A program made the position numbers and the translations under genes. The notes below the pieces were generated by a model. The model was not told the origin of the DNA and made no database searches. It saw only the letters and a list, made by a program, of their open reading frames with translations. A DNA stretch of 64,000 nucleotides. Source: Aspidiotus rigidus (taxonomy: Eukaryota; Arthropoda; Insecta; Hemiptera; Diaspididae). Within the stretch, counting starts at the first letter, position 1, and each line of letters opens with the position of its first letter. Positions 1-12,900 of this stretch are shown here, piece after piece. The stretch covers positions 11,821,501 to 11,885,500 of the forward strand of contig JAVHKY010000003.1 of NCBI GenBank assembly GCA_035079385.1, in the 5' to 3' direction.

Positions 1-2160
1 AATTTTATTTATTTAAATCTATTTTGAATTTTATTCATTTAGATTTATTTTCATTTTACATGAATTCAGTTTTTTTAAATAAGTAATTATAATTATTATT
101 CATCTGAAAAAAATATAAAGATTTTATTTTGAATTTTATGATAAAAGTAATCATCTTCATCTTCTTCTTATTCTGCTTTTTTTTTTTTTTGAACTGAAAA
201 ATGTTTCTTATAAATAATTTATTAGTCAGAAGTGCTGGCGCTGTTTTAATGCGCTTTGGTAGAGCACGCTGATCAACTTTGAATGGATTTGAAATTGACG
301 TCGATCTCGAGTTGATCTCATTTTGATTTTTAGTCACAGTAGTAAAAATACAAGGTTCCATAATTTACTTAATTTACAGTTACATACCAAGACACAAATA
401 AAAATAAAAAATTTTTACATACCGCAGCAATTGAAATATGTAACACGCGCTTTCGACTGACAAGTCATTATATTCAATTAATTTTTATCAATTTAATCTA
501 CCGTAAGTATATGGATTATTTTCTTAATTATTTTATGATATTTTTTTTATTAGTTCATACTTACATAAGATTAAAATTTTTTATTTTACTTCTTAATAAA
601 ATGTGAATGACATAAATTTGTATTCATTAATTTTGAATTTTATTTATTTAAATCTATTTTGGATTTTATTCATTTAGATTTATTTTCATTTTACATGAAT
701 TCAGTTTTTTTAAATAAGTAATTATAATTATTATTCATCTGAAAAAAATATAAAGATTTTATTTTGAATTTTATGATAAAAGTAATCATCTTCATCTTCT
801 TCTTATTCTGCTTTTTTTTTTTTTTGAACTGAAAAATGTTTCTTATAAATAATTTATTAGTCAGAAGTGCTGGCGCTGTTTTAATGCGCTTTGGTAGAGC
901 ACGCTGATCAACTTTGAATGGATTTGAAATTGACGTCGATCTCGAGTTGATCTCATTTTGATTTTTAGTCACAGTAGTAAAAATACAAGGTTCCATAATT
1001 TACTTAATTTACAGTTACATACCAAGACACAAATAAAAATAAAAAATTTTTACATACCGCAGCAATTGAAATATGTAACACGCGCTTTCGACTGACAAGT
1101 CATTATATTCAATTAATTTTTATCAATTTAATCTACCGTAAGTATATGGATTATTTTCTTAATTATTTTATGATATTTTTTTTATTAGTTCATACTTACA
1201 TAAGATTAAAATTTTTTATTTTACTTCTTAATAAAATGTGAATGACATAAATTTGTATTCATTAATTTTGAATTTTATTTATTTAAATCTATTTTGGATT
1301 TTATTCATTTAGATTTATTTTCATTTTACATGAATTCAGTTTTTTTAAATAAGTAATTATAATTATTATTCATCTGAAAAAAATATAAAGATTTTATTTT
1401 GAATTTTATGATAAAAGTAATCATCTTCATCTTCTTCTTATTCTGCTTTTTTTTTTTTTTGAACTGAAAAATGTTTCTTATAAATAATTTATTAGTCAGA
1501 AGTGCTGGCGCTGTTTTAATGCGCTTTGGTAGAGCACGCTGATCAACTTTGAATGGATTTGAAATTGACGTCGATCTCGAGTTGATCTCATTTTTCCGTT
1601 ACAGTAGTAAAAATACAAGGTTCCATAATTTACTTAATTTACAGTTACATACCAAGACAAAAATAAAAATAAAAAATTTTTACATACCGCAGCAATTGCA
1701 ATATGTAACACGCGCTTTTGACTGACAAGTCATTATATTCAATTAATTTTTATCAATTTAATCTACCGTAAGTATATGGATTTTTTCCTTAATTATTTTA
1801 TGATATTTTTTTTATTAGTTCATACTTACATAAGATTAAAATTTTTTATTCTACTTCTTAATAAAATGTGAATTACATAAATTTGTATTCATTAATTTTG
1901 AATTTTATTTATTTAAATCTATTTTGAATTTTATTCATTTAGATTTATTTTCATTTTACTTACATGAATTCAGTTTTTTTAAATAAGTAATTATAATTAT
2001 TATTTATCTGAAAAAAATATAAAAATTTTATTTTGAATTTTATGATAAAAGTAATCATCTTCATCTTCTTCTTATTCTGCTTCTTTTTTTTTTTTTTCTT
2101 AAACTGAAAAATATTTCTTATAAATAATTTATTAGTCACACGTGCTGGCGCTGTTTTAAT
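1..2160. repeat. 635-bp tandem satellite, about 3.4 copies
   Basis: Units begin at 1, 636, 1271 and 1901. The first two periods are exactly 635 bp. The third is 630 because of a small change near 1591. The fourth copy stops at about 2160, where the sequence diverges. Copies 1 and 2 are nearly identical to the eye; copy 4 is the most diverged, with a longer T-run near 2083-2098. The unit is very AT-rich, with one GC-richer core (about 230-320) holding a GACGTCGATCTCGAG motif. The 101-codon minus-strand open frames repeated in copies 1 and 2 have no recognisable protein features and are not called as genes. The array probably continues upstream of the window. Confidence 0.95.
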
Positions 2161-2399
2161 TCCTGCATTATGTAAAAATTTTTAAAAAAGAAATCCAGTA
2201 AATTTCTCCACTTCATGGAAAACATTGAATCGTGTACGAGTAAAATGTCTTTTGGCGTTTGCAAAGAAATACAAAGTGAAGATACATCAACCTTGATTCG
2301 CTCCGCTTGTTCGCACCTTTCCTTAGTCTTCAAGTCCCTAAGATAGGTCAAGGTCATTAATGACGTCATAAAGCGTCACGTTACATAACGCAAACTTCT

Positions 2400-3450
2400 G
2401 ACTGACCCCCAATCAAAAGACGTTTATATTTCGAAAAAATTCATTTCATTTTTATTTGTGTCTTCATTTATAGTTCTTCAATAAAGTAGGCTGGTTGATG
2501 ACGTTAATCTGAAGGTGATTTTAAGTCAATTAATAGTTCCTTTTTTGGCAAAGTACAAGGCTGAAAAACTCAACCTCAAATTGACGTTGATCTGGAGTCA
2601 AACCCGAGTTAATTTCTCCAGAATATTTTCCTATTGATTTGAAATGTACTGCTTTGTTGAATCAATTCAAGTCACTTTATACTTCTATGGTAAAGTATGC
2701 GAGTCAACTTCAAATTGACTTCAAATCAACGTCAATCTGGAGTCGATTTCAAGTTGATTTGTAATTCTTTAATGCAGTAAGCTAATTGACAGCAATCTGG
2801 CTCAATTCAATTTGTCGTTCTTTGATGAAGTACGTTAGTTGATTTTCAGTGGTATGACGATGGAGGGAGGGGGAGGGGGGGTCAAAGCCCTTTCTAGGAA
2901 ACAAGAAATATCAAATTTTATTCCATGTAATTTTCCCACAAACTTTTTGTAACATTTCTTCATTCCCACTTCTTCTTCAACCTGGTTACGCGACTGCCTC
3001 AAATAGTCATTGAGGAGTCAATTTCAAGTCAACTTTTTCAAAATACATATCTTCCTATCAATTTGCAATTGACTGCTCTTTTGGGTCAATTTCAATTCAA
3101 TTCATGGTGCTTTGGTAAAGTACGCTATAGTCAACTTTAAAACTACCCGCAACTGACATCGATCTGAAGTCAATTTTAAGTCAACTTTCTCAAAATATCA
3201 AATATATTCCTGTCAATTTGAAAATTGACGTTGATTTCAAGTCAATATCAATCTGTAATATCTCGAGTTGACTCAATTTTGACGTCGACAATGAATGTAT
3301 GGTAAAAAGGGAGAGTTCGATTATAATTCGATTCCCAATAATTTAGGGACGATTTGCGGTCGATGTTAGGCGGAAGTAAATTGACTAAAAATTGATGTCG
3401 ATTTCGACTCGACTTTTGGTGAAAGTGGCAATGATAACGTCTTGGGTGAC
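2400..3450. repeat. Degenerate dispersed copies of a GACGTCGATCT-type motif
   Basis: This gene-free stretch is full of imperfect repeats of a phrase like TCAACTTCAAATTGACGTC followed by GATCTGGAGTCAATTTC. Examples lie near 2577-2620, 2700-2765, 3000-3040, 3120-3200, 3230-3290 and 3395-3415. The same phrase occurs in the core of the neighbouring 635-bp satellite (about 274-320). It looks like decayed simple repeat sequence. No coding signal or splice-bounded exon was recognised before 3916. Confidence 0.55.
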
Positions 3451-3915
3451 TAGAAAAAAAGGGTCAACTTACGATATGTCACCTATTTTTATTGACTATG
3501 ACTAGATTTTACAGTTAAAATAACTGGAAAAACTAATCAAATTGACGAAAAAAGAGGCGACTATCTTAAGTTGAACACTTTTCTTCTAGTCACCAAGACT
3601 GTTCTCTTCTCTCAGTTCAGTCGAGAGTCGACGAGGTTCTTTAAAACTCTTCATATTAGCCCCGGTTGTATGTACCTTAATCTGGCATTCACAACATTAT
3701 TTTGTGACCCGTCTACAGAAACCCGACTTAGTCTTCAATTACAATCAGGAGAAAAAGGCTCTTCCATACTTAGTAAAAGATCCTTTTCTCCTGATCGATA
3801 TTCAATTTTAAGCTGGGTCACATTTCTTGTCAGACTTTTCGAAAATCTAACTCTTGAGTGACTCATACGTGTCTTACATGCCGACTAATCGAAACTGTTT
3901 CATTCTTGGTTCAAG

Positions 3916-6900
3916 GAAATGGCTGGATTGGTTGGCGCAATGATTCATTCCCGTCGACGTTCATCGAACTCGTCTTCGAATTCGATAAAATACGTAATTT
4001 CAGTAGCGTACACATTTACACAAACAATCACTTCAAAAATGGTGTTCAGGTAAGTCACAATAATCGACATATCACAAGATCTCAAGATAATGTACGGTGC
4101 GAAAAAATTTGTGAGTTATATTTTATATTTTTATTAGGTATTCTCGAAAGCTCGTATCTTGTTCAGTGTCGGAGGTAAATACTACAACAGTCAACCCGTG
4201 ATTTATACGTATATGCCGGATACGATTTTAGAAAATGCTAGAAACGTGACCATCCATCTCAACAGTAATGTTGGAAAATTTATCAAAATTCGTTTGTACT
4301 TCGCTAACCGCTGGATTATGCTGAGCGAAGTGAATTTTAACTCAGGTAAACTGTAAAATCTAAAGAACATCGATCAAACACTATTTAGAATTTCTTAATT
4401 TTCATCGTAGACCAAGACACTGAAAAACCGGTTTTATTTTTTCATTCATCAAAAAATTGAAAGATCGGAAGAAAATTCATTGTAATCTCAACGAAGGAAG
4501 ATAAGTTCTATCTTGTTTGCATGAAATACAGTACATACACCTTCCAAAACCCAGTGGCGTACCGCAATTTATTAGAAAAGGAGAGGTGTGCTGAAGAGAA
4601 TTGTATATTTTGAAGCAAATTCCATAAATGTATTACTGCCAAAATCTACCTATATAGAATTATCCGCCCCAAAACGTCGATATTGTATTGAGCTCTTCTT
4701 CTTCTAAAATCATATAGAACTGTGCTAAGTCTGAGTGAAGCACAAAGTTCTAAACTTCATAATAACTTCGACATTTCTCGTAGTTTTTTTTTTTTTTATT
4801 AGCGTCAAAAGTTTTTTTTCTTTCTGATTTCAAAGCTCAACATTGTTATGGTCTGTCAGTCCTTAAAATCCCATCTCCCACGACTCAACAATGTTTTATT
4901 AAATTAAATGTAATTGTGTTCTCTCTGTTTTACGTAGATATTGTGACGGATGCGTTTCTCGAGGAAACTAAATTAGAACCAAAAAATGAAGAAGTCTACG
5001 TAGTATCGGGAGGAGTCATAGATCCACCGTGGGATCCTCCACAGACGAGTAAACACCTTAAATGAACTTTAAGTACATGAAACATTGATTGTTCGAATTT
5101 ATGTTCATATTTTGCTGTCAAAAAGTTTCAGCACATCACAAGAAAACAACTGCTGATTACGTTGAGGTGGCAATTGCACTCCTGACATTCCTGGCTCTTA
5201 TACTGCTTGGAGCTTTTCTCGTCGTCGTCGTGATGAACCATCGTCATAAATTAGAAAACTCGCCCACTGCCATTCTAAAAAATCCATTTGGCGTACGAGG
5301 CCTAAGATCAAAAGTAAATTTCACCTCTCAATCGCTAGTAGACGTCAAGTCATAATTGAACTACCTCTTTTTTTCTGTTGCAATATAGGACATATTAGTG
5401 AATATATCACCGACAGCGAATATCATAGTCAACCCGAGTGAAATGTACGAAGAAAGACGACTAAAAAACGAGTTCGAAAGTAGCGCTCAACAGACTGCAA
5501 CTAAAATAGACAATAACGATAATTGTGTGACAAAATATTACGATGTCCCGACCACACCTAAAAAACCAGGTAATAACGTCTTTTTTTTTTTGTCAAAGCT
5601 ACCGAGCACGTGCTTCCTAGTCAATCCTAACAGATAATTCTATCCATTACAGATCTCGTCTTGCTCGAGAACCAAACTCGCGATACTTTGAAGTCGTACA
5701 AACGTGAAAATAATTGTTACGAAGTACCTAAGAAATGTATTTTGGGCGATGACTCAGAGGATGGCAACGACAATGAAGACCTACTGGACGACTCGGATAT
5801 TCATCAACCGGATCACGAAAATCTGCGGTTGCAAAAAGAAAAACCTACGTACCCGCCAGCGGCACTATACCATAGCCTTCGCAAGGCTGTAACTGAACGG
5901 GAATCTTTTCCACCACCGAGTCCGGAGCCGCAAACTAACGCGGAGAAACTGATGCAACGTGATAAATCGATCATATACGATATTACAGGGTCCCCGGGGA
6001 CTATGACCAATCGAAAACGATATCACACGTCACCACACGATAAGAATCGAGTAAGTTCTAGGTGCCTTCGTTAACCTTTACGGAAACCATTTTAGCAAAG
6101 CTGAAAATATTGAGAAGAAGGGTGTAACATGAAGGGAAAGTTCAACGCTAGTGATAACGGGTTTTCAAAGTCCCTAATTTATTTTTTGTACGAATGTTGC
6201 TCTGCTTTTCTGGAGTCCTCTTCTTGAATCTATGTACCTCTTACTTTATTGTCAATTTTGGGGGGAAACTGGCCATAATAATTTGCGAAACAGAGCATAC
6301 GATCTGCCCTCTAGCCGTAAAATAATCAACAAATACTATTTTTATAACTCCTGCTACGAAAGTGCGTTTTTTGTTGGTCGATTTTAGGTGCGAAAGTAGC
6401 TGTTTGAGAACTCATCTACTTTGCAGGTCGTCTATTTACTTTTCTATCGTCTTCTCTCATTTTACCGCCCGCTTGCTACATTACCACCCTGAATTCACAC
6501 TTTTCTGCCCGCTCCATTCTCGACGGCCATTTTCTTTTTATTATTTTTCTTTGTCTCCGCGATCGGGGCTCGAACCACGCACTCCTGACTTCGCAAGCCG
6601 TTGCACTACCAGCTGCGCCACATTGCTCCATATCGATAGTGGGTGATAATGTCCTATGTTGCACGCATGAATTGAATTATACGACGACAAAACAAAAAAC
6701 GCACACTCCTAGCCGTCGTTATAAAAAAAATCTTCCAAGACAGGGAGCGAAGCGACTCGAGTGACGTCGCTTTCGCACCTTGTCATGAAATATACTATTG
6801 CTGATTAATCCAATTTGGTTGGAAAAGTGAAGGTGTTAGAAGAGTTCTGCAAAAATCTGAAATTGAAGTTGATTTTATACGTTTAACCTCTTAAAGTTGG

Positions 6901-9900
6901 AAACACCCTTTTGGTGCATTCTGGATATTGCAGCGCTCCTAAAGAATTCCGAATTTGCCGATAAATTCGAATAAGTTACTATACAGAACTGAAAACTGAA
7001 TCCATAGGCTGGCCATAGAAGGCACCGCTAAATACAGCAAAGGAGCCATGAGTTCTTCCCGCAGAGCCGCTCCGTTTTTCTTTTCAACTCCCGGCTTCGG
7101 CTCCAACCCTCAGCTTTCAACGGGGAACCTGTTCTGTAGGAGGGTCTTTTCGAAAATGTTGTTTCAACTGGCTCCAGCTCTTTGCTTTTCGAGAACCGGC
7201 TCCAAGCTGATGTCAAATAATTGCTGGCCCACCTCTACTCTTCCCAAAAGCACGGTACCCAAAAGTATAGTCTACGTCTACAAAACCGCTCCTGATGGTT
7301 TTTTGTGGAAATTTCTTGCTACGGTTTTTCCCAGAACAGCCCCAGTCTTCTGAAAACCGTTATTGTCTCACATCCGCCGGGCATATCTCTTAGGGAACTC
7401 AAAACTAGCTTGAGAGAGTTACAAACTTGATAGGCAAGAGGGTACTCGAATATGGAAAGTTGAGGGAGATTTTGACGTCATCAAAGAAAAGTTTTCAATC
7501 AACATTATTGCAGAGAAGGTTTTGGAAAGATGGCAGGCTACAACGTCATCAAAGTATACCGTCGTTAATGACTTAAGAGGAGTGCTCGTAAGAAGGATTC
7601 ATAAAAATCAGAACGAAACGTCGAGAAAACTTACAAGTAGAATGTGATATCGTCAGGAGGCGACCTCATGAACGGAATTTAGAAAGATGTCGAGTGAGAA
7701 GTATAGAAGAGGAGAGGAACTTTTTCTAATCCCAACTCAAGAACCGAGGGGAAGTTAATTACAGAGAGGAGAGTTAGCTAGAACATACCCAGGAAGAAGA
7801 GAGAGAACTATTCCATTGCAGAAGATCAAAAGTTACAGAAATTGTAGATCCCTCGATGTCATTGAAAAATCAAAAATAAACAATATATGACTTTTTCTCC
7901 TCCTTTTTTCAATCATTTTCGTTCTCAGCAGAAATCGCCCTCTCTGAAATAACCAAGGCAGAAGGCAGAGTATTGCAGCCAGCTGGAAGTCAAAAACTGA
8001 ATTCAGCTGAATTTCTACTGATAAGAGAGAAGCTGAAAGCCGGCTTCATTTAAACTTTTGTAAACAAAAAGCCAAAATGAACCAAATTTATTTTATCTTC
8101 TTTTTAGCTTTCCTGAATCCCACAAAATAGGAAAATGCACTGCTTGAGTGTTCAAATTTCAAATTCAATTGCCCCACTCTTCAGGCAGGGATGAGAAGTT
8201 TGAGTCGACAACCGTTCTGGTGGAAGCCTAAGATCATTTTTGAACGGCTTTTAAGCAAACCAAAAAATCAATCGTTTTTTGCTTAGAGCTCCGCTACATA
8301 AGCAGCAACCCGTCAAGTTGCTCGAGCAACTAAACCAAAATCTTTTGGTTTGGTTGCTAGCAACTTGACGGGTTGCTGCTTATGTAGAGGAGCTCTTACT
8401 AAGCGCTCTAGGTAAGTAAAAGTCGAGCACATATTTTTCGCTCCAAAACTACTTCATTCTGTTCCGGATTTGTTCCATTTCTCCTCAAAGCAGCTTCATG
8501 TTGCTTTGAGGAGAAATATTCTGGAGCCGCAAGCGATAGCCGAGCGTTCAAAAGCTAATGGTAAGAGCGAAAAGCCAAAGTTAGGCGGGTGAAATTCTAT
8601 TTTTCGGAAAAACTTCTAAGCCTGAGCCAAAGTTTAAGCACTTGGCGACTCGCTTCTCATCCGTATCTCTAGGTCAGACTGACTCTGCCAAAGAATTACC
8701 AAACACAGATAAGAAAGATTAGTTCCGGTTCAGTTCAGCTGCTCAGCCAATCAGCGTAGAACTATAGAAGCTTGTAGTGCAATTATCCAATGAAAATGAA
8801 CACAAAATGGAGAGTAGGTATTTTCCACAAGTATGACAAAACCTCAATTCTCCTGCTCGTTTCGTCTGGACTCACATTTCCTCATAACATTGATTGGTTG
8901 CCAATCAGCCGAATTGAGCCGAAAGCTGAAAGAGAAATGTTTCAAGATCGTAAGTTTAAGCCGGAAGCCGAGGCTATAATTTTCGGTTGCAATACTTTGT
9001 CTCAACGTAAGGAATTTATCCGGATTTTACCTTTATTCGGACTTGAAAGAAGATTTAATGACTTGATCATGAACATTGACGTATTTGGCGCTCCTCCGGT
9101 CAAGAGATTAGACCTCAGCAGTGGTCTCGTTGACAGATATTTGGGCCGGCCATTCTCTAAAAGCGATACAATTAGCAAAATTAAAAACGGGAGCATTGCA
9201 ATTTTCCCATTCAAATATTCAGTAAGCAATCTCAAAATAACTTGGAAACAAAGAAAAAAATAAAAGAACAAAATTTGGAGAGCGTGAAATTTTCTACAAA
9301 TCGTCTTCTATCATAAAAATTTGGATCGATTTAAGGAAACTTCCTAGCTTCCGCCCGTCATCCGCGTCGCCTATATAATTTCCCCTTTTTCGTTGTTTGC
9401 GATACTTCAGCCCGCACGCGGACCTTCAGGTAGGTCACTGAATCTGAGTCCACCAAACAATTAAAGCAATACCAAAAAAAAAAAATGTTTACCAGTGTTA
9501 CATGTGTGGTTTACTGAGCAGAGATCGAAAGCTAGCTGAAAGCTGAAAGTTTTAAGCCGGAAGCCGGAGAATTTTGACTCTATAAGTCGAAAGTTGAAAA
9601 TTGAAAACATTTTTTTGATAGAAAGCAAAGCCAAAAGTTTTATTTATTTAGCTTTTTCTTTCACTTTTCGTCTTCTGCTTTTTTTCCCCATTTTCTTTTC
9701 ATGTTCAACGTATCATTCTTTTTCTTTTTCTTTGAAAAAGTTGAAAGCTAAAAGTTTTAAGCCGAAAACCGGAGAATTTTGACGAGAAGAAGCCGAAAGT
9801 CAGAAGTCGACAAATATTTTTTGTTGGGAAGCGAAAAGCCAAAAATTTTTCAGCTTAAAATAGAAAGCTAAAGTCAAAAGCTAAAGTTTTATCTTACGGC

Positions 9901-12900
9901 TTTCAACCTCTGTTACTGAAAACCACTTCAACACGCTTCAACTCCAACTGCAATTTGGCATCCACAAAACTCGCAAGCGGGTTCAATCCGTGGTATTTTT
10001 TCTTGAAATACAGAAGACAGCCACCCATAAACCTAGTTTTTGCCCGTATATCAGTGACATTATAATTTTTCAATTCCCCCAACTTTTCACTATAGACACC
10101 CCTACCTTTTTCTAATTCTCTCAAAATAACGAAGTACTGTATTTTGTGAACAAATTACTGATATCTATTATGATAATAATTTACAGCTAAGTATTCCAAC
10201 GGTGTCATGGAATATAGCGCCGGCTTCAGGTATGCCGTACAAATGTAGAGAAGGTGACATCGTGTCTCTTCCTCGATACTTCTTCAAAGTTTGCAGCAAA
10301 CTTGGCTCGTGCCATTTGGGCGAGGTACGCACGAATTTCAAATTCATTTATAATTTTCTCCATCATACCGACCAAATCGTTTATGTATAAATTGCATTGT
10401 TATTCATTTTTAGATTATTTTATGCGAGATAACCAATGGCGTGAAAATTGAATGCAACAGTAGAATCGCAGCAAAAACTTGTAAAGGTGATATGATGCGC
10501 GAAGTTAGATTATTAACAGCCTTACAAGATAAGAACTTGGCGCGGGTATTCGGTGTATGCACAGAAGAACAGCCGCCATTGTTAATTACAGAATACCCTG
10601 CCGAGTACGGTGATGTATTATTCTTTTTGCAGAGCAGATCGAGTGTAAAGTGAGTTTTGTCGAGACCTAGGTATACCTTGTATGTATTGTTTCGGAATCA
10701 ATTCCCTCACTGATACTGTTGCGAATTTATTTGCAGATATAGCACCTTGATATGTATGAGTTCTCAAATAGCATCGGCTATGAAGTATTTAGAATCGAAA
10801 AATCTAGTGCATAAAGACTTAGCGGCTCGGTACGCAGGCAGTTCATAATCAGCTAATCCATGTCGAGAATTTATCATTCTATTTTTCTGATAACTTTTTG
10901 CAGAAATTGTTTAGTGGGCAGAGGTTTTGTAGTCAAAGTAGCAGATATAGCAGTATGTAACAATGCTTACCGAAAACATTACGCTGATCTAGGTGGTAAT
11001 AGACCCGCAGTTCCAATACGATGGTTACCATGGGAATCAATTTTATTAGTAAGAGTGACAACTTGCACCTTTGCAGCAATAAAAATCCTAAGCAATCTCA
11101 TATTCTCTTCTGTTTTTTCCTTTAGGAACGTTATCTAAGTAGTAGTACCGTATGGTCATTTGGGGTGACATTATGGGAAATATTGAGTTTGGCTCGTGAT
11201 ATGCCGTATCCGCATTTGACGGACGAACAAGTGATACAAAATACAGAAAATCTATACTATGATGGTCAATTACAAGTAAGTACCCATCATTAAATTAATC
11301 ATTTCCGAGGAATTAGCTACCTATGAATTATTCCCAGGGTTAACAAGCCATGAAGCCAAAGTCAATGGGCAACTTTGCAGCAGCCGCAGTCAGCTTACAT
11401 CACCTCACTTAGCACTTGAACAGCCAATCATATTTTAAACAAAAAGTCAATCAACAGCCAGCCATTATAGCAGTTATTAAAAGGCTGCTTTTTATTTGCA
11501 TTCACTTATGACGTCAACAACTCATCAACTCCAACCCAGTCCAAACTCCACTAGCGGTGGGCATAAACTGGTATTTCAAAATTCTTTGATTTTGATTGAA
11601 TAATGAAAACACAACAGGAAAAAAAGCGTTACTGCCATACGAATTAGGCTTATATTAAATGGACGCCCTTTTTCCAAATACATCCTCAAAAAATTGTAAG
11701 ATATACCAGAAGAATGAAAAAAAGTGGATTATGTTACAAATTACATCTTTAGGTACCTCTGAAGTTTTTCAATCTTTCACATTACTTCAACCTCAACTCT
11801 AAAATCTACACAATAGCAGAAGAACAACAACTTCAAAGTTCACCTTGAAATTTTGATTTTTAAGGGTATGCTCTACCTAGTCACTCACACACAGAAAATA
11901 CACGTGTATTACACAAAATGGTGTCTTGCGGGTAGTGATTTTTGCCCACATATAACATATCGAATAATGTACAAAATTATTAGGAACGTGGTTTAATTTA
12001 TTCTTGAAGTTAAGGAAAATACGGCTTATTAGTTGACTGATCGCGAAATATTCTGAATGATCTTCACGAAACGTTTAAACTTACGACTGAAGGGGCCATC
12101 TTTGAATCGTTGAATTCCAATTAATGAACAAAATTAGTTCGTGTGAACCAATTAGCCGTATTTTCCTAAGTTTTGTCTGCATAAATACGAAGTTTCAAGA
12201 TATTTCATGCTTTATTTAATCAGTCATCTCGGGGCAAAAATCGCAACATGTGATACATATTTTGTGTGTGTCTACGTGTGAGTGACTAGGTAGAGCATAC
12301 CCTTAAGCAGAGAATTTTTGAGTGAAGTCCAGAGACAGGGAGAGCAATTAATCAACGTTGGCTAATTGGGCACAGGTGTTTCATATTACACGATTAAGTA
12401 CCAACTTATTGGAACGTTTGCTACAATTCCTTGGCAGGCTTCTCAGAAAACAACAGTCAGGAGAAAATTATCTATCCTAAATGTAGCATAGCTACTTTTC
12501 TCTTGATCGATATTTTTCATCCAAACCAAAGTCATATAGAAAGAGGAAGTCGTCGCAATGATGAAAGCTAAATGTTGAGCTATGTTATCCCGGTAGGTGC
12601 GCATGCAGCAACCTTCTTCATACTTTCTACTGGGGACATACGGCGGAGTGCAAATTTTTTCCTTCATCTCAAAAACTATACATTTTCAAGAGAAAATAAA
12701 CGGAACAAAATTCATTTGTGTTGTAATTTCCTATCAAATGAGATCAATTTTCTGACCATCATCATCAGACAGGAAATTTACTTCTTTTTTTCATGAAAAT
12801 GCATTGTTTATTATGAAATAGAGTGAAAATTTTGAACTTTGCTCAGTGTTTCCTATAGAAAAGTATGAAGAGGGTTTCCTCGGAAATGTGCAAGCAATCA

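Noticed and set aside
56..996. Repeated 101-codon minus-strand frames
   Set aside because: They are copies of satellite sequence with Lys/Asn/Phe composition dictated by AT-richness.
3571..3861. Possible upstream DDR exon
   Set aside because: The 96-codon frame shows no discoidin-domain motif and lacks convincing splice sites joined in phase to 3916.
6545..6630. Functional tRNA gene
   Set aside because: A and B boxes are present but acceptor and anticodon stems do not pair acceptably.
8477..8517. microRNA precursor
   Set aside because: The stem is only 18 bp with no extended base pairing around it.
8790..9263. 157-codon open frame in a DDR intron
   Set aside because: No recognisable domain, contains local purine-rich repeat text, and has a competing antisense frame. 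It may be chance.
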